NCBI GenBank assembly: GCA_029204045.2
Contig: CM055076.1
Span: forward strand, 11,570,069-11,634,068
DNA from: Tillandsia leiboldiana
Lineage: Eukaryota; Streptophyta; Magnoliopsida; Poales; Bromeliaceae
Reading direction: 5' to 3'
Length of the DNA: 64,000 nt
Part shown: positions 10,383 to 22,022 of the stretch, in pieces
Layout: each line of letters starts with the position of its first letter
How positions within the stretch are numbered: position 1 is the first letter of the stretch
Notes under the pieces: model-generated
Databases searched by the model: none
What the model was told of the DNA's origin: nothing
What the model saw: only the letters and a program-made list of their open reading frames with translations
Position numbers and translations under genes: made by a program

Positions 10383-11641
10383 TGTTACGGCTTTTTTGTG
10401 TTGGCATATTTCGTGAGTTGAGTCGGAGTCTTGAAGTGATCAAATTGTCAATCAGCAATCAAAGACTCAGAGAAGATTCAACAAGAGCTCAAGTTGACAC
10501 TCAGTGTTTTGAGTCTTGAAGATTGAAGTTGAAGAATTGTGGATCATATACATCAATCTCAAGGAAAATGGATTCGGATTGATCAGGTGCGTTTAACTAA
10601 ATAATTTTGGTGATCCGAATACATTTGTGTAGTTTAGAAACACTTGGATAAGTTTTCATTGCTTAAAAATAAAAAACTGGACAAATTGGATGTTCAGAAT
10701 CCGGATCAGAATTCCAGTCCTGAACCAGTCCGGATCAGAATTCCAGTTCGGACCCCGAACTATTTTTTCAGGAAAATTGCTGAAAAAAAGACGACAGTCC
10801 TGAACCAGTCCGGATCAGAATTCCAGTCCGGACTGAAATCCACGGTCCGGACCCCGAACCTTGTTTTTTCAGGAATTGCTGAAAAAAGACGACAGTCCTG
10901 AACCAGTCCGGACCGTCGTGCGGGAAAAAATCTGTTAAGTCAGTTTTTGATGCTTATGTCTTTCCAAAGGTTTCTAACCTATAAATAGACACTTAGGGTT
11001 TCTCAAGAACTACCGATTAATTTATAAAACACTTGAGAGCAACCCTAGAGGCTAGGTTTTTATCGTTCTTCTTTATAGCCTCTTTTAGGTCAATTCGACG
11101 GTTCTTCCAAGATCTATCTTTTGTCGAATTGATCTAGTCTTTGCTTAGAGATTCCTTATACGGTTCCTCAATGATAATCTAAGCAAAGGATCACCATCGA
11201 AGCCAATATTTCTATCGGCTAAGTTTGCGTCGTGGATTCGACGTAGCATCGTGGATTCGGTGTGTTGAAGGCGTTTCGTGGATTCGAAACGTGTGCTCGT
11301 GGATTCGAGTGGCGTTCGTGGATTCGAACGTGTGCAGTGGACGTGCAATCGGTGAGCGCAAGATCCGAAGAAGTTGAAGGAGGGGTTTGAGTCCGTGGAG
11401 TCGGTAATCACCTTGTTATTCTTCTATTCTTAGTGGATTGTTATTGCGTGTTGGTCCCGTGGTTTTTCTCCTGGATTGGAGTTTCCACGTATATCTCGGT
11501 GTGCTATTTTTTATTTCCGCATTGGTTTTTATTTTGCACTGAGATTGGTTTTATAAGTATTACACCTATTCACCCCCCTCTAGTTGTTTGATAGTACCTA
11601 TTTAGATCCTTGTGGATCCTTAAATATATTAAAAACCAACA
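10383..11641 (+). repeat. TRG1 3' LTR
   Basis: Same length (1259 bp) as the 5' LTR, offset 4795. Hairpins are at 11226-11331 and unchanged, TATA at 10979-10988. It ends CCAACA and is followed by the target duplication CCCGA. Confidence 0.93.
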
Positions 11642-11646
11642 CCCGA

Positions 11647-12010
11647 CCCCCTTATAGTTCGGGAACACAACAACCTCGGTACAACACGCAGAAGACACCA
11701 ACCAGGGTCCGAAAGTTCTGGGAGACCAGCACCTACAACCCTATCAACAAGAACAGGTTCCATGCTCGGCCCCCGTGGCTTTCGTCCCGACAAAGGAACG
11801 GCCCCTAGAACCCAGATCACCCAAACTCTCTCGGATGAGGAGGTTGTAATAAAAAGGTGACAGTTATTACTGAAAACTATTTTAATCTGAGAAACCCAAT
11901 TTAATATATTTTAGTTCTTTTAGGAAAACAGTTATAAAACAAGTATTTATACCCAAACCCCGAAGGGCTAATGCCTTTGTCCAACCAAATAAGGACAGAC
12001 TCCAGCGGCC
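11647..12010 (-). mobile_element. O 5' LTR, segment 2
   Basis: Continuation of O's LTR after TRG1, between CCCGA (11642-11646) and the CGGCC (12006-12010) where A inserted. No gene is seen. Confidence 0.8.
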
Positions 12011-12843
12011 TGTAACAACCCGGATCTATCGCAACCCGACGGTGATGAGATTTCTCTGAGTCGAGGATGGCGATGGGAATGATGGGTCGTTCACTGTGGA
12101 TAATTGGGGATTTTGATAGTAAATTGAGAGGGAAATTGGGAAGAAGGGGGAATTGGGGAAGATGTAGTTGGGGGAGAAGATAGAGATTTGGGAGATATGG
12201 GGAGATAGAGGGAGATAGAGGGAGAGAGAGAGAGACAGAGAAGGGAAAGAGGTAAAGAGACTTGTATTAATTTTCTTCATGATCCCTCTATTACATCCCG
12301 GTACTATATATAGCTATTCTACTAATTATCTCTATTACTTACGATACTAATTATCTTCTTAATGGGTGAGTATTGGTCTCCTGTTATTGGGCCTTTTTAG
12401 CTGGCCCCTTTGGTTGGCTTTTGCTATGGTGGGTTTCGGGTCGGCCCGCTTCGGCTGGGCTTCTTCCACTGGGCTGCTTCAGTTGGGCTCCTCCCCTTGG
12501 AGCCCTTTAGTTGGGCCTCCCTGGTTGGCCTCTCTGGTTGGGCCCTTGCCACTGCCTCTTGGAATGGCCTTCTCCAGTTGGGCCTTTGCAGCCGGGCCTT
12601 CTCGGGTTGGGGCTTCTACTCTGATCCTCCTGGAACTGGGGCTCTCTGCTGTGGTTTCTCCCGAAGCTTCCTTCTTGCCCCTACTCCTCCTCCGCTGGCC
12701 CTTTGTTTTCCTGTGCGCTCCTCCTTACACCGGGCTCCTCCAAAAGCTCCGATCTTGTCACCTCTCCTCCGCCTCTGGTCCTTCCCCTGAGCTCCCCGAC
12801 TCTTCCCACCGCGGAGTTGTTCACATCGGCGCCGATCGTTACA
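12011..12843 (-). repeat. A 3' LTR
   Basis: Matches 38645-39475 nearly base for base. It contains a GA/TC-rich stretch (about 12150-12250) and many TTGGGC-type imperfect repeats at about 12380-12620. The gag-like frame of A reads into it as far as 12616. Confidence 0.92.
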
Positions 12844-14997
12844 ATCCCGTCCCCTTGAAATCATCCTTGTCCTCAAGGATGAAGCGGGTTTGCGTGTCCT
12901 TCTCTCCAGAGCACTCCTTCCCCCCCAAGTTGCCTTCTTTAGCCTGCTCTTGAGCCTCCGGCTGGTGTCTCGCCGCCCCGGACTCCGATTGGAGGTGTTT
13001 ACCCGTCGTGCCCCCATGCCTTCTTCTTCTCCGGCATCGCGACCTGGATGGCGACCCCAGCAGGAACGAGGTTCACTCTCGGCCTTCGGAGGGTCGCAAC
13101 CTGCGCGTTGCTCGTCTTGCTTGCCCCGAAGTCTGGTATGGCCCGCAGTGATTAATGGTGTGATTTTGATCCTTCCCTGAGTCTTGAGGGCATGCTTGTA
13201 GGCTCCTGCTTCTGGGTAAATTTGCTTTCTTTTCTCTAAAAACTCTCTCACTTCCTCTTCTAACAATATAGGACTTCCCCCCTGTCGTTTAGTATTCGGT
13301 TGCTCCTTAAGGTGGCTCATGGTTGGCCCTCTTTGCTGGTACCAGCTCAGTTCTGAGCCCATCACAATATTCCCAATTATAGTTGAGGCCGGGGTTGGAG
13401 AGTGGCAGTTACTTGCACCTTGTAAAGTTGACAAAATGTGGAATATACTATGGTACCGCCCTTCCGCAATCGCTTCCTGGGTCTGATGGTACCCTTCACC
13501 CTTGTTTTGCACTGCCTGCATCCACCTTGGCACCACATCAGAGAGTGCCTTGCATTCTTCTTCTAGGTGTAGTGTAGTATCCCCATCACTATTAGACTCC
13601 TTTAGCTTGGCTATTTCGTAGGGCAGTGACAGGGAGCTGGGGTGAGGCATGTTAATTTGTGATCCTGACTCCTTGTTGCATCCAATAATGAAGGTTGACC
13701 CCAGGCAAGCTTCTGTCAGGCTGGGGCTTGGACTTAGCATATGAGCCTTTAAGTCCATGGATCCCTTTTGCTGCCTAGGCACTGTTGTAATTTCCCCTTC
13801 TCGTCTATCACTGATCTGATGAAACTCGAAGCATACCCCGTTACCCTTATTCCATATGCGAGGGTTATCTCCACTTAGCATAAGAAATTCCATCTTTGGG
13901 AATGGCTTAGCATGAAATTTGTGGGTCACCTCCCATGGAATTGCAATGAATCTTTTCTCCTGCGTGCGCTCTTCGATTTCTCTAGGCAGCTTTTGCTTCC
14001 AAGTATGCAACTCCTCCAGTGTTAATCTAGATTCCATCAGATAAGTCTGTTCTACTAATTTCTGTGCTCTCTGCCTGATTACCCTTGGTAGTTTACTTGT
14101 GGTGACAGGCCTGTGGGAAACTTCTTCTACAATACTTTGAACTGTCATCTTGCTTGGCCCTGGACCAATCAGTGTTGGCTTATCAGTCTTCACCCCATCT
14201 TCATTTGCTGGCTCAATTTCCCCAGCCTCATCAATCTCTGTATAGGGTTTTATAGCCTGCAGGGAACTATTCTTGCATTGATGCTCTGGGGCACACTTCT
14301 CTCTGCATTCATGAGTCAGTCCTTGCATTCTCTGCTGCTCGCTTAGGGTGGCCTTGCTTACAGAATTGTAACCAGTACCCTCTCTTGAAAGGTGAGCAGT
14401 ATTCTTAACCTCAATATGGGAACTGATCACTCTAGGTCCAAGTTCCTCTCTTAGCCCATAACTAGAGTTAGATATGTTGTATAGCTGGGGAGTATTGAGA
14501 TTACCTGCTAGCTTTAAAACTTGTTGTCCCTCTTCTATTTCCTGTCGCTTGTGAGTTCCTGATTGAGGTTCTTTGCTCTTGTTTGCTCTAGTGAACCAAG
14601 GGCTGTTGCTAACCTCCAAGTTGCTATTCTCTAATCTTGGTGTTGTGGCAGTGGAAGTAGCCTTGGGTGGAGGTGGTTGAGCTGTGCACAGCTTCAGCAG
14701 CTCCTCAGGCCTACTAGCATTGTCCTTCAGTTTCACTTCATGACCCTTGTTGGCCTCCCTCTGTTGATGCTCTAGGTGCCTTTGCTCCAATTCTTTCACT
14801 GTAGTTGGTTGACAGCCTATAGAATCCACTAATGAAATAGCTCCTTCCTTTACATTGAAGTCTAGGGGTGCTAGCTCCTTTTCTTCTTTCAAGACTTGCA
14901 CTTTAGGAATTTCTACTTTAGCTTGTGCAGCTTGCCTTCTAGTCGACTCTAGGGGTTGTCCATGACTGTGGCTATCCTTTTGCATCCTGACTTTGTA
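12616..14997 (-). CDS. A gag-like ORF, main part (interrupted by B)
   Basis: An uninterrupted minus-strand frame of about 790 codons enters from B's insertion point (14997) and runs through the polypurine tract into the 3' LTR, stopping at 12616. Across the TTGTA duplication it is in phase with the N-terminal piece at 37799-37539, so the pre-insertion ORF was roughly 880 codons. Recognisable pieces are GLTHECREKCAPEHQCK (about 14330), like the CX..C..GHRCK knuckle of Reina/Tat-type Gag, and FPKMEFLMLSGDNPRIW (about 13900), like the FDG-NPR-W core of gypsy Gag. Their order is reversed relative to normal Gag, where the core precedes the knuckle. No protease or polymerase motif is seen. Function of the composite protein is unknown. 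Confidence 0.55.
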   Translation of the reverse strand, partial: YKVRMQKDSHSHGQPLESTRRQAAQAKVEIPKVQVLKEEKELAPLDFNVKEGAISLVDSIGCQPTTVKELEQRHLEHQQREANKGHEVKLKDNASRPEELLKLCTAQPPPPKATSTATTPRLENSNLEVSNSPWFTRANKSKEPQSGTHKRQEIEEGQQVLKLAGNLNTPQLYNISNSSYGLREELGPRVISSHIEVKNTAHLSREGTGYNSVSKATLSEQQRMQGLTHECREKCAPEHQCKNSSLQAIKPYTEIDEAGEIEPANEDGVKTDKPTLIGPGPSKMTVQSIVEEVSHRPVTTSKLPRVIRQRAQKLVEQTYLMESRLTLEELHTWKQKLPREIEERTQEKRFIAIPWEVTHKFHAKPFPKMEFLMLSGDNPRIWNKGNGVCFEFHQISDRREGEITTVPRQQKGSMDLKAHMLSPSPSLTEACLGSTFIIGCNKESGSQINMPHPSSLSLPYEIAKLKESNSDGDTTLHLEEECKALSDVVPRWMQAVQNKGEGYHQTQEAIAEGRYHSIFHILSTLQGASNCHSPTPASTIIGNIVMGSELSWYQQRGPTMSHLKEQPNTKRQGGSPILLEEEVREFLEKRKQIYPEAGAYKHALKTQGRIKITPLITAGHTRLRGKQDEQRAGCDPPKAESEPRSCWGRHPGRDAGEEEGMGARRVNTSNRSPGRRDTSRRLKSRLKKATWGGRSALERRTRKPASSLRTRMISRGRDCNDRRRCEQLRGGKSRGAQGKDQRRRRGDKIGAFGGARCKEERTGKQRASGGGVGARRKLREKPQQRAPVPGGSE
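12844..12856 (-). other. Polypurine tract of A
   Basis: The minus strand reads CAAGGGGACGGGAT next to the LTR start TGTAACG. Just before it is CATCCTTGAGGACAAGGATG, the counterpart of the GAGGACGAAA box of gypsy elements. Confidence 0.75.
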
Positions 14998-15653
14998 TGT
15001 CACGCCCCGGGGTCGAAACTGCGACCCGGGCTCGCCAACAGATCCGCCACCTATGCCAAACCCCGCATAGGCGAAGCGTCCTACCTGCAAGAAAAGTACT
15101 ACAGCTAACAGATATCAGAGCTATATATGAAAATCTGCTGTATAATTAAAATCAACCACTGTACAACTGGAAATAATACAACAATGTCCATCTCCCAAAA
15201 ATGATAATCATACAATATCCTCATATAAAAAGGTCGAGACTCAACCGGGAGATACCTCCAATAAATACACCAGTGTACAGCCTCTCAATACAAATCATAT
15301 CCTCACTACACCAGTCTCTCAAAAGAGGAAATAAAACAACTAATCTACTGAAGCTCTCCTCTGAAGGGGTACCGCTACTCTCCAAACATGGGTAGGGATC
15401 TAGCTCGCGACTCCCTCGCCTCGATCATCAACCGCAGAATCAGCAACACCCGCTAAGACTCTGCAAAACAAAGGAGAGGAAGGAAAAAGGAGGGGAAAAA
15501 CCCCCAAAGGGTGTGAGAACTACACCAAAAGGGGAGTTCTCAGTGGGTACCACCGCCAGGACCGACGGTCTGCCCACCAAGTCCTCAAGAGACAAAAATT
15601 AACCAAAGCCGTAAAGACTGAAATAAGGAAGCTAGAGCCTCTCAACAGCTATC

Positions 15654-15956
15654 ATGCCTCTATGCCTGCGATGCCTGCCATGCCTGCCTATGCCTGCTAT
15701 GCCTGCCATGCCTGCCATGCCTGCCATGCCTGCCTAAGCCTGCTATGCCTGCCATGCCTGCCTATGCCTGCTATGCCTGCCATGCCTGCCTATGCCTGCT
15801 ATGCCTGCCATGCCTGCCTATGCCTGCTATGCCTGCCATGCCTGCCTATGCCTACCATGCCTGCCATGCCTGCTATGCCTGCCTATGACTGCTATGCCTG
15901 CCATGCCTGCCATGCCTGCCATGCCTGCTATGCCTGCTATGCCTGCCTATGCCTCT
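15654..15956. repeat. ATGCCTGCC minisatellite in B left LTR
   Basis: Tandem 9- and 10-bp units ATGCCTGCC, ATGCCTGCT and ATGCCTGCCT over 303 bp. The counterpart in B's other LTR is 34237-34530 (294 bp). The apparent Met-Pro-Ala/Cys-Tyr-Ala proteins in all frames are artefacts of the repeat. Confidence 0.95.
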
Positions 15957-16206
15957 CGTACAACGGTCAACAACTCACAATGACCTTGGGACAACCGTCG
16001 ATCCCCAAACGGTTCCCGACAACACTAGCACTGGTCTAGACACAGCTACTAGACTTCACTCGGTCCCCTGACACGAGTGCAACAATAAAGCGAATATCTG
16101 TATTAAACCTAATCTGGTGCCACCAGTAAAACTGGCATTGCCTGCTCAGCAAAATCTGCACACATGGCTCGAAACCGCGGGATCGGCCCACATGGCTCGC
16201 ATCCCA

Positions 16207-16382
16207 AAGTAAGTAACAGATCGGCATCTAAACCGTCCGATCGGAAACTAAAGTAAGTAACAGATCGGCATCTAAACCGTCCGATCGGAAACTAAAGTAA
16301 GTAACAGATCGGGATCCAAACCGTCCGATCGGAAACTAAAGTAAGTAACAGATCGGCATCTAAAACGTCCGATCGGAAACTC
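16207..16382. repeat. 44-bp tandem repeat, four copies (B left LTR)
   Basis: Units start AAGTAAGTAACAGATCGG and hold an inverted repeat GATCGG ... CCGATC about 11 nt apart. There are four copies here, three in B's right LTR (34781-34912), two in C left (19792-19878) and three in C right (26890-27021). Confidence 0.9.
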
Positions 16383-18023
16383 AAAAGTGGCACTCGAGGG
16401 GAGCGACCCACACGAGTAAAGTATCTCTGTATAGCAGGACTTTGATCAAGACTATGATCAAAGTGGAAAACTCTGTCCACTAAAGAAAGACCCGACCTCA
16501 ATCGGATGCAAAAGTACTCAATATGGGGGAACTCTGTCCACTAGAGAATTCAGATACCCAATCTGGTGCATAAATAAATATCCGGTCAACCGCCCAATAT
16601 CCGCGGTTGCCGCAAAGCCCCACAACTAATCCAACCTGTCCCAGACACCAAGCCCCGACTACACTACCCAGATCCCTGCTCGAACCCGAGCAACACTGAC
16701 CACCTGACTAACAAAGAAGGAGAAAGGAAAAGTATGGTTTCTCCTAAGTCAAGTTCCAATAAGTAGTGTAGCGGTAAAAGATGGCCTAACCAGATGACCA
16801 TACAAGCATGCAAGAGTCCTTTACTTAACAATATGATTTCAGGTATTCCAGTTCTTACAAAATTTAGAGTATACTATTTTATGAATACTAATTGTAACAA
16901 ATTGCCACAAGCCGGTCTCTATATACATGCATAAGATGTCCCAAGGTACATATCACGTGAAATAGTTTAGCAAAATATTCCCAGTGAGTTTAGACAAAAT
17001 ATCCTTTGCAAGAATTAACATTCAATTCATATTTAGTCTCTAAAGATGTAAGAGCTACCCATAGTCCAATTATGCATGCTATAACCAATTCACTAGTACA
17101 CTAGTATTATCACATAAGACTAGCTCCAATATGCCTAGTGGGTTATCACAAGTAAGAGGTTAACAACGCTACCCACCTCGAGCGCTAAATCCTTGTCCCA
17201 AAATGAAATCCACGCTCGGTCCAAATGCTCACCGCAACACTGCGAAAAATTCCCCAAAAGAACATACACAATTAAATCCCTCAATGTTCACGAAAATCTG
17301 TCCAAAATATAACAATTCAGAGTTCCCCTATTTTCACTTGCGAAAAGTGCTCAAAAAAATTCCACGAAAAATACTGTCGCGATCCTCGCGACGAACCGGT
17401 CGAATCGAGTACCTGCACGTTCAAAACCGAGCCTCCTACGCTGAGATACAAATTCGGCAAGGGAAACACGCCAACAAAAACTGTACAGAAATTCTGTACT
17501 AAAGAACTACAGAAAAGGGGGTTTTCACCTTCGGGAAAAATCCACAAAAATCTGAGAAAAATCCAGGAGATTCTTTGCGAAATGTAGATGAGAAACGCCT
17601 CTTGAATCGCCTCGATCCGACACCTGTGCGCGAAGATACAGCCAAAACAATAGAGCGCTGTCCAAAACTCCGCGAAGAAAAATGGGTCACAAAGAAGCTC
17701 GGGAAACTCCAAAATACACACGAAAATAGAGGAAACTCAAAATACCAAACTCAAAGCCCTACCTGTCGAAAGTCCAACAGCGCAAGAATCGCCCAAAACG
17801 GGGGTCGGGAAGAGCCGGGGGAGCCTGAACACTGAAAAGGGACGAAACGGGTCGCCGGTGAACAAGCGTCGCGCTGCGCCGTAAAATAGCAAACCTCGAA
17901 AAACGCGCTCCTAAAAATCCCAGGGAAGCTCAGTTAAATTCGTCTCAGGCGGAGGAGAAAATTTTCTAAAGGGCTCACTGTGGAAATCCGCTCAGAAAAA
18001 GAGCAAAAAAGGCCCCAAAGGCC

Positions 18024-18067
18024 CTATTTATAGACAGCCCACAACACCCCCCCCCCCCCCCCCCCCC
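18024..18067 (-). promoter_or_regulatory. B LTR core promoter: TATA box next to a G21 run
   Basis: The minus strand reads CTATAAATAG at 18033-18024. A run of 21 G (plus C at 18047-18067) lies 14 bp upstream, and G-boxes (CACGTG) about 130 and 235 bp upstream. The right LTR repeats this with TATA 36554-36563 and 19 G at 36577-36595. Confidence 0.7.
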
Positions 18068-19023
18068 TTGGCCGGATTCGGGCGCCACTTTCGGCGTCCG
18101 AATCCGCCAAGCTGGTCGGATGGAAGCCGTCCGACGCGCCCGGAAGTCTCCGGTGCTGCCACGTGTCCCCCACACAGCAAACAGCTGTGCGGGGCGACTG
18201 GGCGCCTGCCGCGTGGCGGGGGGTCGCTGGAGGCGGTGCATGCGCCCGCCCCCTGGCCGGCCGACACGTGGCCCGCACTCGAGTGCGGGCCATGTGCGCC
18301 CGACCAGCCGCACTGGCGCCCTGCGCTGGCACGCGCCCCGAGGCGTCGCACCGAGCTCCCGCGGACCGCACTTTCGTGAGCCCGCGAATACCGTGCCTAT
18401 CACGCCCCGGGGTCGAAACTGCGACCCGGGCACGCTAACAGATCCGCCATCTGTACGGAAACTGCCGTACAGACGAAGCGTCTAACCTGCAAAAAGAATC
18501 AACTACAGTAAACTACTAAAAACTGAAATCCAAACACTGTACAACTGAAAATAATACAATATCCATCTCCCAAATACGATCGTATAAAAAGTCCTCTGAT
18601 ACAAAACTCAAAAGGGAGATATCTCCAATAAAAACAACAGTGTACAGGCTCTCAATACATATCATCCTCACTACAACAGTCTCTCAAAAGAGGAAATAAA
18701 ACAACTAATCTACTGAAGCTCTCATCTGAAGGGGTACCGCTACTCTCCAAACATGGGTACGGATCTAGCTCGCGACTCCCTCGCCTCGATCAACAACCGC
18801 AGAATCAGCAACACCCTCTAAGACTCTGCAAAACAAAGGAGAGGAAGGAAAAAGAAGGGGGAAAACCCCCCCCAAAGGGTGTGAGAACTACACCAAAACA
18901 ATAGAGTTCTCAGTGGGTACCACCGCCCGGACCGACGGTCTGCCCACCAAGTCCTCAAGAGACAAAAACTAACCAAAGCCGTAAAGACTGATATAAAGAA
19001 GTTGAAGCCTCTCAACAGCTATC

Positions 19024-19532
19024 ATGCCACTATGCCTGCTATGCCATGCCTGCCTATGCCTGCCCTGCCTGCCTATGCCTGCCCTGCCTGCTATGCCTGC
19101 CTATGCCTGCCATGCCTGCTATGCCTGCCAATGCCTGCCATGCCTGCCTATGCCTGCCATGCCTGCTCTGCCTGCCTACGCCTGCCATGCCTGCCATGCC
19201 TGCTCTGCCTGCCTATGCCTGCCCTGCCTGCTATGCCTGCCTATGCCTGCCATGCCTGCTATGCCTGCCTATGCCTGCCATGCCTGCTATGCCTGCCATG
19301 CCTGCCTATGCCTGCCTATGCCTGCCTATGCCTGCCATGCCTGCCATGCCTGCGATGCCTGCCCTGCCTGCTATGCGTGCCTATGCCTGCCATGCCTGCT
19401 ATGCCTGCCTATGCCTGCCATGCCTGCTATGCCTGCCATGCCTGCCTATGCCAGCTATGCCTGCCTATGCCTGCCTATGCCTGCCATGCCTGCTATGCCT
19501 GCCTATGCCTGCCATGCCTGCCTATGCCTCTC
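19024..19532. repeat. ATGCCTGCC minisatellite in C left LTR
   Basis: Same unit as in B, 509 bp, with variants TGCCCTGCC and TGCTCTGCC. The partner array in C's right LTR is longer (25949-26630). Confidence 0.95.
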
Positions 19533-21090
19533 GTACAACGGTCAACAACTCACAATGACCTTGGGACAACTATCGATCCCCAAACGGTTCCCGACCAAAC
19601 TAGCACTGGTCTAGACACAGCTACTAGACTTCACTCGCCCCCCCCCCCCCCCCTGACTCCAGTACAACAATAAAGCGAATATCTGTAATAAACCCAATCT
19701 GGTGCCACCAGTAAAACTGGCATTGCTTGCTCAGCGGAATCTGCACACATGGCTCGAAACCGCGGGATCGGCCCACATGGCTCGCATCCCAAAGTAAGTA
19801 ACAGATCGGTATCTAAACCGTCCGATTGGAAACAAAAGTAAGTAACAGATCGGCATCTAAACCGTCCGATCGGAAACTCAAGAGTGGCACTCGAGGGGAG
19901 CGACCCACACGAGTAAAGTATCTCTGTATAGCAGGACTTTGATCAAGACTATGATCAAAGTGGAAAACTCTGTCCACTAAAGAAAAACCCGACCTCAATC
20001 GGATGCAAAAGTACTCAATAGGGGGAAACTCTGTCCACTAGAGAATTCAGATACCCAATCTGGTGCATAAATAAATATCCGGTCAACCGCCTAATATCCG
20101 CGGTTGCCGCAAAGCCCCACAACTAATCCAACCTGTCCTAGACACCAAGTCTCGACTACACTACCCAGATCTCTTCTCGAACCCGAGCACACTGACCACC
20201 TGACTAACAAAGAAGGAGAAAGGAAAAGCATGGTTTCTCCTAAGTCAAGTTCCAATAAGTAGTGTAGCAATAAAAGATGGCCTAACTACATGTCCATACA
20301 AGCATGCTTTTGTCCTCAGAAACGATAAAAGTGGGTGAAACATATATTAGCAAAGCATGCTAAAGTATTCCCACTATGGTATACCAATCTCACCCAAGTT
20401 GGCCATTCCTTGCTTACCTTTCGCTCATATCGGTTGTACATCAAATATGCCTGCTGTCAGTCATCGAGGGGTGACATCCCCACAAGTGCACTTATATTTG
20501 CCATAACATAATCATTGCCTTATACAGTTACTGATATTAAGCTACCCACCTGAAGTGTTCAATCCAAGGCAAACCTGGGGTCGGTGAAGAGCGTGGCCAC
20601 TTGCTCGCACAATCCGCTGAACCCGTATCCACGGTACATGTCGCGCCACCTCGGCTCCTTGCAGTGTTCCAAAAACACTCGCGAACCCTCCTGGGTACAA
20701 CAAAAGGTCCAAAGTTACACTTTATGCTAAAATATCCAAGTATACACCATCTGTTGAAACCAGCCCCGAAGATGTGAAATTTTCACCTGCAGAACGGACT
20801 CTGAAAAATCCATCAAAAATACTGTCGCGATTGCCGCGTCGAGACCTTCGAAATGAGTACCTGCACGTCAAAATCCGAGTCCCGGAGGCCGAGTTACAAA
20901 TTCCACAACACGGTGAGCGCGAAAGTCCACAACAAACGCAACTGTAATACTTTGCACAGCAAAGGGGGAAAGAAGTATACCTTCGGGCGAATCTCAGAAA
21001 ATTCCCCGAAAACACGACGGTAATCCTTGTGACGCGTAGATCCAAAGAGTGTAAAGGCACGCCTCAAACCGAGCTCGTAAAACAAGTTGC

Positions 21091-21243
21091 ACGCAAAACG
21101 GTGCACACCGTCGGAGTCCGCACGCAAAACGGAGCACGGTGCCGAAACCCGCGCGCAAAACGGAGTCCGCACGCAAAACGGTGCACGGTGTCGAGACCCG
21201 CGCGCAAAACAGAACACGCCGTCGGGGTCCGCACGCAAAACGG
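21091..21243. repeat. CGCAAAACGG array, six units (C left LTR)
   Basis: ACGCAAAACGG-type units recur with steps of 31, 31, 18, 31 and 31 bp, separated by GTGCACGGTGCCGA-like spacers. The right LTR (28232-28433) has eight units, which is one extra 49-bp (31+18) period. Confidence 0.85.
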
Positions 21244-22010
21244 AGCAGTAAAACACGGTCCCTAACACACACGAGAGTAAGGGGTCAAATCCAATGTCCA
21301 AAAGGATGCTCCAAAACTGTGCTAAAAACACCGCAAAATAACACACGGGACCAACCTCGACTGCGCCGCGCCGCCCAACTGCTCCGTTGGAAAACCTCGT
21401 GCGCTCCACGAGGCCCACGACGCACCGCCGCACCGCCTTGGTTTCCGTGCCGTCTCCTCGCCTCGGGATTCGTGCCGCGTCGCCTCGAAAAACGCGCATT
21501 TTATCCGGGCTCCAAAACAAATAAGTAAATAGTCCATTCTCAACGATTTCGCGCGCTGAATCCAAAAACGATGTCCGTTTCTCCAAATTCTCAACCGAAA
21601 ATTTGCCGAATGCCCCCGGATAGCCCACTTGATCCGGTTTCGCTCCGGGTCCATTCCAAAAATCCGATTTGCCAAAATTCCAACTCTAAAAATTCCCGAA
21701 GGCGACCGGAGAGGTAATCTTTAATCCAAACTTCGCCCGAAGTCCAAATTTGGCATCTACGCCGCGCGAAACCACCTCTAAACACTCGACGGGTCCTCCA
21801 ATTTCCCACGGGATCTCCTTTTAAGCCCAAAGTCCAACACTTGTGTCCAAATTGCGCACAACACCACCGACGCACCACACAGGCCTCCAGTGATGCAAAC
21901 TAAATCTCAAATTGCACCACAAATCCATTTTTGGGCCCGACATGCGCACAAACACTCCCAAAGGCCACTAAACCGACAAAATCTCTTAAGTGGGGATTCG
22001 GGTCCTCACA

Positions 22011-22022
22011 TCCCCCCCCACT
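22011..22022 (-). other. Polypurine tract of C
   Basis: The minus strand reads AGTGGGGGGGGA before the LTR, with TTTCGAGGACGAAA just upstream (plus about 22029-22050). Confidence 0.85.

Larger units (their letters stand above)
5588..11641 (+). mobile_element. TRG1: gag-only Sirevirus-like copia retrotransposon
   Basis: Complete element with two 1259-bp LTRs (5588-6846 and 10383-11641, TG...CA) and 5-bp target duplication CCCGA at 5583-5587 and 11642-11646. The primer site is 6849-6860 and the polypurine tract 10371-10382. The 3.5-kb interior has a broken gag and no protease, integrase or reverse transcriptase. This fits the class of non-autonomous elements keeping only gag (TR-GAG type). The LTRs differ at roughly two dozen positions by eye, clearly older than TRG2. 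Helper enzymes would have to come from an F-like element. Confidence 0.93.
14998..18397 (-). repeat. B 3' LTR, first part
   Basis: Contains the ATGCCTGCC array (15654-15956), the 44-bp repeats (16207-16382), a TATA box (18024-18033), a 21-base C run (18047-18067) and GC-rich U3 with CACGTG at 18160 and 18265. C inserted at its end (duplication GTGCC, 18393-18397). Confidence 0.92.
18398..22010 (-). repeat. C 3' LTR
   Basis: Resembles B's LTR over the first about 1.9 kb (to about 20290), then diverges. It includes the ATGCCTGCC array 19024-19532, two 44-bp repeats (19792-19878) and an array of CGCAAAACGG units (21091-21243). It ends GGTCCTCACA at the polypurine tract. Confidence 0.9.

Noticed and set aside
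12366..12953. Hydrophobic Leu/Trp/Gly-rich open frame in A's LTR (also 38998-39549)
   Set aside because: It comes from TTGGGC-type repeats within the LTR on the strand opposite to A's transcript. The hydrophobicity reflects base composition.
15654..15956. Open frames encoding Met-Pro-Ala and Cys-Tyr-Ala/Cys-His-Ala repeats, here and at 19024, 25949 and 34237
   Set aside because: They are open in several frames only because the 9/10-bp repeat lacks stop codons. No start context, no homology, and they lie within LTRs.
16207..16382. CRISPR-like array of repeats and spacers
   Set aside because: Directly adjacent 44-bp units with no unique spacers, in plant LTRs.
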